A DNA stretch of 9,254 nucleotides from an uncultured Oscillospiraceae bacterium (lineage in GTDB: Bacteria; Bacillota; Clostridia; Oscillospirales; Acutalibacteraceae). Positions within the stretch are counted from its first letter, which is position 1. Every line of letters starts with the position of its first letter. The notes under the pieces were generated by a model. That model was not told the DNA's origin and did no database searches. It was given only the letters and a program-made list of their open reading frames with translations. This document shows positions 1 to 7,365 of this stretch, piece after piece. The translations under genes were made by a program, and so were the position numbers. The stretch spans positions 1 to 9,254 of the forward strand of contig CABVAD010000032.1 of the NCBI GenBank assembly GCA_902496265.1, written 5' to 3'.

Positions 1-1434
1 ATTGATTACTTATTGAACGGAGAATTAGAATTGCAAATTACGGGAAGCACAGCCGAAATTACGGCTGAACAGGGCGCATATGCCGAAAGAGCCGCCGCGC
101 TTGCCCTTAAATTATACAAAAAAACGCCCAAAGCCTGCGTTATTACCTTCGGCTGTCAGCAGAATGTCAGCGATTCCGAGCGGCTTAAGGGTATATTAAT
201 AAAATGCGGATATATTATTACAGAGGATATGTCGGACGCACAGTTTATAATATTTAACACCTGTGCGGTACGCGAGCACGCGGAGGACAGGGTCTACGGC
301 AACATAGGCACGACAAAGGCACTTAAAAAGGCAAACCCGGATATTATAGTCGCGGTTTGCGGCTGTATGGCGCAAAGGCAGAGCGTTGCGGACAAAATAA
401 GGCGCAGCTATCCTTATGTTGATATGGTTTTCGGCACGCAGGTGCAGTACAGACTGCCCGAGTTTATATACAAACGCCTGTCGGGCGGTAAACGAATTTT
501 CGATTTAACCCTCCAAAACGGCGAGATAATAGAGGACCAGCCCATAAAAAGGGACGGCACATTTAAAGGCTGGCTGCCGATTATGTACGGCTGTGACAAC
601 TTCTGCACCTACTGTATTGTACCCTATGTAAGGGGGCGTGAGCGCTCTCGCGAACCGCAAAAAATCTTAGCCGAGGCAAGGGAAATGATTGCGGCGGGTT
701 ATAAGGATATCACCCTTTTAGGTCAGAACGTCAACTCCTATGGCAAGGGTACCGACAGCGGCGTTGATTTTGCCGAGCTTTTAAGGCGGATAAACGCGCT
801 GGACGGCGATTTCAGAATCCGTTTTATGACCTCCCACCCTAAAGACTGCACAAGGGAGCTTATCGATACCATAAGGGACTGCGAAAAGGTAAGCAGTCAT
901 CTGCATCTGCCCTTCCAGAGCGGGAGCGACAGGATACTAAAGCGTATGAACAGGCATTACGACCGTAAAAAGTATTTGGAGCTTGTAAATTACGCTAAAG
1001 AGCAGATACCCGATTTGTCCCTTACCTCCGATATTATAGTAGGCTTCCCCGGCGAGACCTACGAGGATTTTAAGGAAACCCTAAGCCTTATAAGGGAGGT
1101 TGAGTTTTCCTCACTTTTCACCTTTATTTATTCTCCGCGCGAGGGCACGCCCGCCGCGGCGATGGACGACCCCGTTTCAAGGGAGGAGAAGGGAAAATGG
1201 TTTTCGGAGCTTCTCGGAGTACAGGAGGAAATCGCCGAAAAAAATATACAAAAGCATATAGGCAAAACCTACAGGGTGCTTTGCGACTCTGAGGGTAGCA
1301 GGGACGGCTTTATGTCGGGTCACAATTCTGGAACGGCGGTTATCGAGTTTGCGGGAGACGGGAGTATGCTCGGTAAATTCGTAACCGTTAAGGTAAATAA
1401 ATATGACGGCGTGCTTTTAGGCACGGCAGAATAA
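1..1434 (+). CDS. miaB: tRNA-2-methylthio-N6-dimethylallyladenosine synthase MiaB (5' end probably outside window)
   Basis: MiaB is a radical SAM methylthiotransferase that adds a methylthio group to C2 of i6A at position 37 of tRNAs reading UNN codons. Numbering from the TTG at base 13, the N-terminal domain has the three cluster cysteines C48 (GCQQN), C84 (NTCAVRE) and C118 (CGCMAQ). The radical SAM motif is C194-x3-C198-x2-C201, followed by VPYVRGRERSR. GFPGET lies at 344-349, and a TRAM-like RNA-binding domain fills roughly the last 70 residues. NTCAVRE followed by AEDRVYGN favours MiaB over RimO or MtaB. The frame is open from base 1, and the TTG at 13 has no convincing ribosome binding site. 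Clostridial MiaB proteins usually carry an N-terminal extension, so I infer the start lies upstream and the feature is 5' partial. The TAA is at 1432-1434, 23 bases before the next gene. Confidence 0.96.
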   Translation: MDYLLNGELELQITGSTAEITAEQGAYAERAAALALKLYKKTPKACVITFGCQQNVSDSERLKGILIKCGYIITEDMSDAQFIIFNTCAVREHAEDRVYGNIGTTKALKKANPDIIVAVCGCMAQRQSVADKIRRSYPYVDMVFGTQVQYRLPEFIYKRLSGGKRIFDLTLQNGEIIEDQPIKRDGTFKGWLPIMYGCDNFCTYCIVPYVRGRERSREPQKILAEAREMIAAGYKDITLLGQNVNSYGKGTDSGVDFAELLRRINALDGDFRIRFMTSHPKDCTRELIDTIRDCEKVSSHLHLPFQSGSDRILKRMNRHYDRKKYLELVNYAKEQIPDLSLTSDIIVGFPGETYEDFKETLSLIREVEFSSLFTFIYSPREGTPAAAMDDPVSREEKGKWFSELLGVQEEIAEKNIQKHIGKTYRVLCDSEGSRDGFMSGHNSGTAVIEFAGDGSMLGKFVTVKVNKYDGVLLGTAE

Positions 1435-1441
1435 ATTAAAC

Positions 1442-1450
1442 GAGAGGAAA
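1442..1450 (+). promoter_or_regulatory. Ribosome binding site of the YlbF-family gene
   Basis: A purine-rich GAGAGGAAA stretch contains AGAGGA at 1443-1448, nine bases before the ATG at 1458. It lies in the 23-base gap after miaB and supports that start. No promoter or terminator is visible in the gap, so the gene is probably cotranscribed with miaB. Confidence 0.7.
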
Positions 1451-1457
1451 TATCAAA

Positions 1458-1862
1458 ATGAATGTTATTGACAAGGCAAGAGAATTAGGCAGAGCAATCC
1501 AGCAGGACGAGCGTTTTATCCGCTACGCAAAGGCAAGGCTCCAAAACGATTCCGACAGCGAGTTACAGGACGCGATAGGTCAGTTTAATATCGTCCGTAT
1601 GGAGCTTGACAGGGAGGTTGGCTCCGATAATAAGGACGACCTTAAGGTTAAAGAGCTTAACGAAAAGCTCCGCAAGGTTTACAGCGATATTATGTCCTCC
1701 CCCGCTATGGTAGAGTACAACACCGCAAAGGCGGAGCTTGACAGTATGGTAAACGAGGTCAATGTGATTATTTCAAAGTGTATTGACGGCGAGGATCCCG
1801 ACACCTGCGACACAAGCAGTGCTTGCACGGGCAGCTGCGAATCCTGCGGCGGCTGTCACTGA
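1458..1862 (+). CDS. YlbF/YmcA-family protein with cysteine-rich C-terminal tail
   Basis: This 134-residue protein is almost entirely charged and probably helical over residues 1-107, with no signal peptide or membrane segment, as expected for the YlbF/YmcA (DUF964) family. In B. subtilis, YmcA (RicA), YlbF (RicF) and YaaT (RicT) form a complex that carries [4Fe-4S] clusters and assists RNase Y in mRNA maturation; it also affects competence, biofilm formation and sporulation. The last 27 residues hold six cysteines (C108, C117, C123, C127, C130, C133), ending CESCGGCH. This resembles the cysteine-rich end of YlbF, while the position between miaB and mutS matches ymcA. I therefore cannot assign RicA or RicF specifically. 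Iron-sulfur or metal binding by the tail is inference. The protein is cytoplasmic and probably coexpressed with MiaB and MutS. Confidence 0.82.
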   Translation: MNVIDKARELGRAIQQDERFIRYAKARLQNDSDSELQDAIGQFNIVRMELDREVGSDNKDDLKVKELNEKLRKVYSDIMSSPAMVEYNTAKAELDSMVNEVNVIISKCIDGEDPDTCDTSSACTGSCESCGGCH

Positions 1863-1890
1863 TTAAAGTATATAAAAATAATCCGAAAGC

Positions 1891-1896
1891 GGGGGA
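1891..1896 (+). promoter_or_regulatory. Ribosome binding site supporting the GTG start of mutS
   Basis: GGGGGA ends eight bases before the GTG at 1905. An in-frame ATG pair at 1923-1928 would remove the MAELSP start that is typical of clostridial MutS, so the GTG start is preferred. The 42-base gap holds no convincing promoter or hairpin. Confidence 0.6.
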
Positions 1897-1904
1897 ATTA
1901 AAAA

Positions 1905-4505
1905 GTGGCTGAGCTGTCTCCTATGATGAAGCAGTATAAGGAGATAAAATCGCAGAACGAGGACAGTATTCTGTTTTTCAGGGTCGGCGATTTTTACGAA
2001 ATGTTTTATGACGACGCGAAGAAAGCTTCGGAAGAGCTTGATTTGGTGCTTACGGGCAAGGACTGCGGGCAGGAAGAGCGCGCCCCGATGTGCGGAGTTC
2101 CCTACCACAGCTGTGAAGCGTATATAGCGCGGCTTGTAGAAAAGGGCTATAAGGTCGCAATCTGCGAGCAGACCGAAGACCCCGCGACCGCAAAGGGACT
2201 TGTAAAGCGGGATATTATAAGGGTTGTAACCCCCGGTACGGTCATTGAGGACGCAATGCTTGACGAGGGGAAAAACAACTATCTCGCCGCCCTCAGCGTA
2301 ACCGAGGAGGGTGCAGGGCTTTGCTTTACCGACGCGTCCACGGGCGATTGCCATGTCACCGTGCTTAGCGGCGATAATTCGGTGAGCGGCGTTGCAGACG
2401 AGCTTGCGCGTTTTTCTCCTAAAGAGCTTTTGGTTTCGGAGGATTTAAAGACAAAATCGGCGGCGGTTTGGGAGTATATCAAAAGGAGCTTTTCGGCGAC
2501 GGTCACCGTAAGACAAACCGCCGGCTTTAACCCCGAAATAACCGAGCCGCTTTATGTAAAGCACTTCGGGGCAGAGGTTATAGAACAGCTCGGAATCAGA
2601 AAAGAGGGCGCGATAGCCTCTGCTTTGGGCGCGGTTATTGAGTATCTTTATGAAACGGGCAAAAACGGCAATATTTCGGTAAATAAGCTTGATGTTTATA
2701 CCGGCGGTCAGTATATGCGGCTTGATATGACGGCGGTACGCAACTTAGAGCTTACCGAAACAATGCGTTCAAAATCCAAAAAAGGCTCGCTTTTGTGGGT
2801 GCTTGACAGGACTAAAACCGCAATGGGCAAGCGGCTGATTAGAAGCTGGGTTCAAAAACCGCTTGTTAATATAACCCAGATAAATTTACGTCAAAACGCT
2901 GTCGAAGAGCTTTGCTCGGACACGGTTTTACGCGGCGAGGCAATGGAATATCTCTCCGGCATAAAGGACGTTGAACGCCTTATGTCAAGGGTGGTCTACG
3001 GCACAGCCTCGGCGCGCGACCTTATCGCCGTCGCGGCGACGTCGCACCGTTTCCCAATACTTAAAAATTTGCTTTCGTCGGTCGGCTGTAAAATGCTTAA
3101 GGAAATTTATTCCGATATTGATACGCTCGAAGACATAGCCGAGCTTATCGACAGCTCAATTGTGGACGAGCCTCCCTTTTCGGTGCGGGAGGGCGGTCTT
3201 ATCAAAAAGGGATACAGCGAAGAGGTAGACCTGCTTAGAAAGGATATGAACAGCGGAACCTCCTTTTTGTCGGATATCGAGATCCGCGAAAGGGAGCGCA
3301 CGGGTATTAAAAATCTGCGGGTACGCTACAACAAGGTTTTCGGGTATTATATCGAGGTGACCAACTCTTTCCTTGATAAGGTGCCCGAGGATTACATAAG
3401 AAAACAGACCCTTACTAACTGCGAGCGGTTTATCACAGAGGAATTAAAGGATATTGAAAAGCGGGTGCTTACCGCAAAGGACCGCATAGTTCAGCTTGAA
3501 TACGAGATATTCTACGGCATAAGGAAAAAGACCGCGGACGAGCTTAAACGCTTTCAGAAAACCGCCGCGGCTATCGCACGGCTTGACGCGCTCTGCTCCT
3601 TAGCCGAGGTATCGGCAAGCAACCGTTATTGCCGTCCGCTTGTAAACAGCGGCGGGGCTATAATGATAAAGTCGGGAAGACACCCTGTTGTAGAGCAGGT
3701 GATTAACACCCCTTTTGTTGCAAACGATACTATGCTTAATATGAAGGACGACCGCTGCGCTATAATAACAGGACCTAATATGGCGGGAAAGTCCACATAT
3801 ATGCGTCAGGTCGCGATTATCACGCTTATGGCGCAGATAGGCTGCTTTGTTCCCGCCGAGAGCGCGGAAATCGGCGCGGTTGACGCGATTTTCACCAGAG
3901 TCGGCGCGTCGGACGATTTGGCGGCGGGTCAGTCCACCTTTATGGTGGAGATGAGCGAGGTCGCCGATATTCTTAAAAACGCCACAAGCAAAAGTCTGCT
4001 TATCCTTGACGAGATAGGCAGGGGCACCTCCACCTTTGACGGAATGTCGATAGCGAGGGCGGTGCTTGAATATGTGGTTGATAAGAAGAAGCTCGGCGCA
4101 AAGGCGCTTTTCGCTACCCACTATCATGAGCTTACCGAAATGGAAAACGAGCTCCAAGGGGTTAAGAATTATAATATAGCGGTCAAAAAGCGCGGGGACG
4201 ATATAACCTTTTTGCGGCGTATTGTGCGCGGCGGCGCGGACGACAGCTACGGAATAGAGGTAGCAAAGCTCGGCGGGATACCCGACGAGGTGATAAAACG
4301 CGCAAAGCAGATTTTAAAAAAGACCGAGGAGGAGGGGCTTGTCACCTACAAGACCGCCCCTGACCCCGAAATGCAGCTGCCTATTGAAATGCAGGGAGCG
4401 CAGGATATTCTGCACGAGCTTCAAGTACTTGACGTTAACACACTAACGCCGATAGAGGCAATGCAGATACTTTTCGATTTTGTAAATAAAGCAAAGTCCA
4501 TATAA
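1905..4505 (+). CDS. mutS: DNA mismatch repair protein MutS
   Basis: MutS is the mismatch-recognition ATPase that binds base mismatches and small loops as a dimer and recruits MutL. At 866 residues it is full length (family about 850-880). The N-terminal mismatch-binding domain carries the F-x-E motif at F30-Y31-E32 in GDFYEMF. The connector, lever and clamp domains span about residues 125-570. The ABC-type ATPase domain has Walker A GPNMAGKST at 623-631, the conserved loop GASDDLAAGQSTFM from 667, Walker B aspartate and glutamate at D702-E703, GRGTSTFDG at 705-713, and the H-loop FATHYHE with H739. The C-terminal tail ends in a predicted helical dimerisation segment. The usual beta-clamp motif (QxLSLF-like) is replaced by QLPIE at 824-828, a poor match. 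These features identify MutS1 and not MutS2, since there is an N-terminal mismatch domain and no Smr domain. mutL follows 14 bases later. Confidence 0.99.
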   Translation: MAELSPMMKQYKEIKSQNEDSILFFRVGDFYEMFYDDAKKASEELDLVLTGKDCGQEERAPMCGVPYHSCEAYIARLVEKGYKVAICEQTEDPATAKGLVKRDIIRVVTPGTVIEDAMLDEGKNNYLAALSVTEEGAGLCFTDASTGDCHVTVLSGDNSVSGVADELARFSPKELLVSEDLKTKSAAVWEYIKRSFSATVTVRQTAGFNPEITEPLYVKHFGAEVIEQLGIRKEGAIASALGAVIEYLYETGKNGNISVNKLDVYTGGQYMRLDMTAVRNLELTETMRSKSKKGSLLWVLDRTKTAMGKRLIRSWVQKPLVNITQINLRQNAVEELCSDTVLRGEAMEYLSGIKDVERLMSRVVYGTASARDLIAVAATSHRFPILKNLLSSVGCKMLKEIYSDIDTLEDIAELIDSSIVDEPPFSVREGGLIKKGYSEEVDLLRKDMNSGTSFLSDIEIRERERTGIKNLRVRYNKVFGYYIEVTNSFLDKVPEDYIRKQTLTNCERFITEELKDIEKRVLTAKDRIVQLEYEIFYGIRKKTADELKRFQKTAAAIARLDALCSLAEVSASNRYCRPLVNSGGAIMIKSGRHPVVEQVINTPFVANDTMLNMKDDRCAIITGPNMAGKSTYMRQVAIITLMAQIGCFVPAESAEIGAVDAIFTRVGASDDLAAGQSTFMVEMSEVADILKNATSKSLLILDEIGRGTSTFDGMSIARAVLEYVVDKKKLGAKALFATHYHELTEMENELQGVKNYNIAVKKRGDDITFLRRIVRGGADDSYGIEVAKLGGIPDEVIKRAKQILKKTEEEGLVTYKTAPDPEMQLPIEMQGAQDILHELQVLDVNTLTPIEAMQILFDFVNKAKSI

Positions 4506-4512
4506 AAGGAGG
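4506..4512 (+). promoter_or_regulatory. Strong Shine-Dalgarno of mutL
   Basis: AAGGAGG starts directly after the mutS stop codon and ends seven bases before the mutL ATG. This is the clearest ribosome binding site in the window and suggests that mutL is translated efficiently on its own. Confidence 0.85.
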
Positions 4513-4519
4513 CGTAAAA

Positions 4520-6433
4520 ATGCCGAAAATTAATCTTTTACCAAAAGAGGTAGCCGAGCTTATCGCCGCGGGAGAGGTCGTGGAACGTCCTGCGTCGGTT
4601 ATAAAGGAGCTGGTTGAAAACTCCATAGACGCCGGGGCGGATAATATCACCGTTGAAATAAAGCAGGGAGGTATAACCTATTTAAGGATTACCGACAACG
4701 GCTGCGGTATTGATTTTGGCGATGTTCCCACGGCGTTTTTGCGCCACGCTACAAGCAAGATAAAAAATGATGCTGACCTTAATGCCATAGCAACCCTCGG
4801 CTTCAGGGGAGAAGCTCTTGCGGCAATTTCCTCGGTGGCGAAGGTCGAGCTGTTCACTAAGCCCAAAGACAGCGATCTCGGCACGCATTATATAATTGAG
4901 GGCGGCGAGGAAAGGCTGTATGAGGAGGCGGGCTGTCCTGACGGGACGACAATAGTAATCCGCGATATTTTCTACAACACCCCCGCCCGTATGAAGTTCC
5001 TTAAAAAAGACGTTTCCGAGGCGAACGCCGCCGCCGCTGTGGTCGACAGAATCGCCCTTTCCCATCCCGAAATCGCCTTTAAATTCATTCGTGACGGCAA
5101 GCAGACCCTTAATACAGCGGGGGACGGAAAGACAGGCGGCACGGTTTACAGCGTTTTGGGGCGCGAGTTTGCGGGAACGCTTATTCCCGTTTCGGGCGAG
5201 CGTGAGCGCATAGCCGTTTCGGGGCTTACCTGCAAGCCCGTTTCCTGCAGACCGACAAGGAATTACCAGTTTGTATTTTTAAACGGCAGACTTGTCCGCT
5301 CGGGCACTGTGACCGCGGCGGCGGAGCAGGCGTATAAAAACAGCGCTATGATAGGTAAATTCCCGGGCTTTGTGCTGTATCTCACCGTTCCGTTTGACGC
5401 GGTGGACGTAAACGTTCACCCCGCTAAGACCGAGGTGCGCTTCTCGGACGAGCGCCGCGTTTTTGACGCTGTGTATTCTGCGGTTAAAAACGCGCTGACC
5501 GCGGGAGATACAAGACCCGAGGTTAAATTTAAAGAGCCTGTGTTCAATCCCTTTGAGAGGATAAAGACCGAGGAATACCGCCAGCAGACAATTAAAGAGA
5601 CGACGGTGGCGGAGCGCGCTTATCCGAAAGAGATTAGTTTACATAACAACAAAAATAATGCGACCTTAAGAAGCCCGTCAAGACCCGCGTTTATGGATAA
5701 TTATTCTACTGTAGGCGAACACGGTGAGAAAATAGAACCCCATTCGCCTGTAATCGAGCCTGTTAAAACCGAAAACACGCCGACCGCTTCAAAGCCCGAT
5801 ATAGAAATACCAACTCCTCGGACAGCAGAGGTATCGGTTGACATAACAAAGGACAGCGAGGACGAACGCCCCGAAATAATACTTATAGGCGAGGCGTTTT
5901 TGACCTACATTATCGTCCAGATGGGCGACAGCATTTTTATGATAGACAAGCACGCCGCGCACGAGCGCATTTTGTTTAACGAATTAAAAAGCAAGCAAGG
6001 CGTGGCTGTTCAGGCGCTTTTGACCCCCGTGACCGCGGTGCTTCCACGCGAGGAATATTCCGCGGTTATACAGAATACCGACGAGCTTTGCAAAGCGGGC
6101 TTTGAAATAGAGGATTTCGGAAATTCGTCGGTGCGGATACTCTCGGTTCCGTCCGCCCTTACCGCGTCCGACGCCGAGGAGTTAATAAGCGAGCTAGCGG
6201 AAAGCCTTATTAAAAATCATTCCGCCGAGGTCGAAAAGCTCGACGACCTTTATCATACAGTCGCTTGTAAAGCGGCGATTAAGGCGGGGAGCAGGACGAG
6301 TCCGCAAGAAAAACAAAAATTAGCCGAAAGGGTGCTTTATTCGGACGATATTATGTACTGCCCGCACGGCCGTCCCGTGGCGTTTGAAATAAGTCGGCGT
6401 GAGCTTGAAAAGCAGTTCGGCAGAATACAATGA
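4520..6433 (+). CDS. mutL: DNA mismatch repair protein MutL (endonuclease type)
   Basis: MutL couples MutS mismatch recognition to strand incision. This 637-residue protein has the GHKL ATPase domain at about 1-330: E30 and N34 in motif I (KELVENSIDAGA), DNGCG at 59-63, RHATSKI at 75-81 and TLGFRGEAL at 92-100. A variable linker rich in P, E, T and K runs from about 335 to 450. The C-terminal dimerisation and endonuclease domain begins near P451. It retains the metal-site residues D476, H478 and E482 (DKHAAHE), C583 in ACKAAIKAG, C614 and H616 in CPHGRP, and a terminal FGR at 633-635. This points to MutL nicking DNA itself, as in bacteria without MutH. In the signature DQHA(X)2E(X)4E the last glutamate is N487, with a glutamate one residue later. 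QALLTP at 498-503 matches the QEMIVP beta-clamp motif of B. subtilis MutL. The stop overlaps the miaA start. Confidence 0.99.
   Translation: MPKINLLPKEVAELIAAGEVVERPASVIKELVENSIDAGADNITVEIKQGGITYLRITDNGCGIDFGDVPTAFLRHATSKIKNDADLNAIATLGFRGEALAAISSVAKVELFTKPKDSDLGTHYIIEGGEERLYEEAGCPDGTTIVIRDIFYNTPARMKFLKKDVSEANAAAAVVDRIALSHPEIAFKFIRDGKQTLNTAGDGKTGGTVYSVLGREFAGTLIPVSGERERIAVSGLTCKPVSCRPTRNYQFVFLNGRLVRSGTVTAAAEQAYKNSAMIGKFPGFVLYLTVPFDAVDVNVHPAKTEVRFSDERRVFDAVYSAVKNALTAGDTRPEVKFKEPVFNPFERIKTEEYRQQTIKETTVAERAYPKEISLHNNKNNATLRSPSRPAFMDNYSTVGEHGEKIEPHSPVIEPVKTENTPTASKPDIEIPTPRTAEVSVDITKDSEDERPEIILIGEAFLTYIIVQMGDSIFMIDKHAAHERILFNELKSKQGVAVQALLTPVTAVLPREEYSAVIQNTDELCKAGFEIEDFGNSSVRILSVPSALTASDAEELISELAESLIKNHSAEVEKLDDLYHTVACKAAIKAGSRTSPQEKQKLAERVLYSDDIMYCPHGRPVAFEISRRELEKQFGRIQ
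6430..6433 (+). promoter_or_regulatory. ATGA stop-start overlap of mutL and miaA
   Basis: The miaA ATG (6430-6432) overlaps the mutL TGA (6431-6433). The 20 bases upstream contain no Shine-Dalgarno-like purine run. miaA translation therefore probably depends on ribosomes that have just finished mutL; this is inference from the layout. Confidence 0.75.
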
Positions 6434-7365
6434 GTAAGATTAAAACAGTTTTTATTGTAGGCCCTACCGCTTCGGGAAAAACGGGACTCGGCGTTTCGCT
6501 TGCCGAAAAATTTTCGGGCGAGATAGTCTCCGCCGATTCAATGCAGATTTACAAGGGAATACATATCGCCTCCGCCGCCCCCGATACAGCGGAAATGCGG
6601 GGAATACCACACCATTTACTTGAATTTTTAGAGCCTGACCAAAGCTTTTCGGTGGCTGATTATGTTAAGGCGGCGCGGCGGGTTATAGCGGATATTCAAA
6701 AAAGAGGGAGGCTCCCTATTGTTGTCGGCGGGACGGGGCTTTATATAAGCTCCCTTGCCGATAATACCGAATATACCGAGGAAGAAACCGATTATGAGCT
6801 GAGACGAAGCCTTGAAAACCGCTTTGATGAAATCGGAGCAGAGCGGATGCTAAAGGAATTAGCCGAGTTTGACCCCGATACTGCGGCAAGACTTCACCCG
6901 AATAACCGCCGCCGAATAATCCGCGCCTTTGAGGTATATAAAACCACGGGCAAAACTGTCACCGAGCAGAACACCCTGTCCCACTCGGGAAGGGAATATA
7001 TAGATCCGCTTTTAATAGGTATTAACTACCGCGACCGCGAAAAGCTTTATGAGAGGATAAACCGAAGGGTTGACATTATGCTCGAAAGCGGGCTTTTAGA
7101 GGAAGCGAAAACCGCGCTTTCAGGGCGCGGCGGCGCGGTTCAGGCGATAGGTCATAAGGAGCTGTCGGGCTTTATTAAGGGTGAATGCAGTCTTTACGAA
7201 GCGGCGGAAAACCTTAAACGGCAGACAAGAAGATATGCTAAAAGACAGCTTACCTGGTTTAACAGGGATAAGCGCATAAACTGGATTTACGCCGATGAGA
7301 CAGAGGATTTATTGACAGAAGCCTCAAGGCTTACCGAAGAATTTTTGCAAAGGGAGGAAGCATAA
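6430..7365 (+). CDS. miaA: tRNA dimethylallyltransferase MiaA
   Basis: MiaA transfers a dimethylallyl group from DMAPP to N6 of A37 in tRNAs that read codons beginning with U, giving i6A37, the substrate of MiaB encoded at the start of this window. At 311 residues it has the family's normal length. The P-loop is GPTASGKT at 11-18. The prenyl- and tRNA-binding SADSMQIY lies at 34-41 with the catalytic D36. GIPHHLL is at 58-64, GGTGLY at 100-105, HPNNRRRIIRAFEVY at 156-170 and QAIGHKEL at 238-245. The conserved C-terminal QTRRYAKRQLTWFNRD is at 265-280. All key motifs are intact. The gene overlaps mutL by four bases and the next gene by one. The mutL-miaA adjacency is also found in Escherichia coli (mutL-miaA-hfq), so it is an old linkage. 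Confidence 0.98.
   Translation: MSKIKTVFIVGPTASGKTGLGVSLAEKFSGEIVSADSMQIYKGIHIASAAPDTAEMRGIPHHLLEFLEPDQSFSVADYVKAARRVIADIQKRGRLPIVVGGTGLYISSLADNTEYTEEETDYELRRSLENRFDEIGAERMLKELAEFDPDTAARLHPNNRRRIIRAFEVYKTTGKTVTEQNTLSHSGREYIDPLLIGINYRDREKLYERINRRVDIMLESGLLEEAKTALSGRGGAVQAIGHKELSGFIKGECSLYEAAENLKRQTRRYAKRQLTWFNRDKRINWIYADETEDLLTEASRLTEEFLQREEA
7351..7357 (+). promoter_or_regulatory. Ribosome binding site of the HlyD-like gene, inside the miaA 3' end
   Basis: AGGGAGG lies within the last codons of miaA, seven bases before the ATG at 7365. That ATG shares one base with the miaA stop (TAATG). A strong site plus stop-start overlap supports both the chosen start and coupling to miaA. Confidence 0.75.

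Noticed and set aside
1..1434. RimO or MtaB identity for the first gene
   Set aside because: The NTCAVRE and AEDRVYGN stretch, the GCQQN motif and the neighbours mutS and a YlbF/YmcA-family gene fit MiaB better than either paralogue.
1863..1904. Possible promoter (TATAAA at 1871) or small hairpin (CCG-AAAG-CGG at 1883-1892) before mutS
   Set aside because: No -35 element is found at the right distance, and the hairpin has only three pairs and no following T-run. It is an ordinary AT-rich gap with a ribosome binding site.
1863..1904. Loss of a cotE gene between the YlbF-family gene and mutS
   Set aside because: B. subtilis has cotE here, but cotE belongs to the Bacilli and no remnant is visible, so absence is the expected state and not a deletion.
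1863..2354. Antisense open frame of 163 codons opposite the mutS N-terminus
   Set aside because: It overlaps clearly coding MutS sequence and shows no family motif, so a shadow is the simplest explanation.
3600..4157. Antisense open frame of 185 codons on the minus strand inside mutS
   Set aside because: It lies opposite the conserved MutS ATPase domain, has no recognisable domain, and its composition is that expected of a shadow frame.
4682..5065. Antisense open frame opposite the mutL ATPase domain
   Set aside because: The sense strand encodes invariant GHKL motifs here, and the minus-strand product shows no domain.
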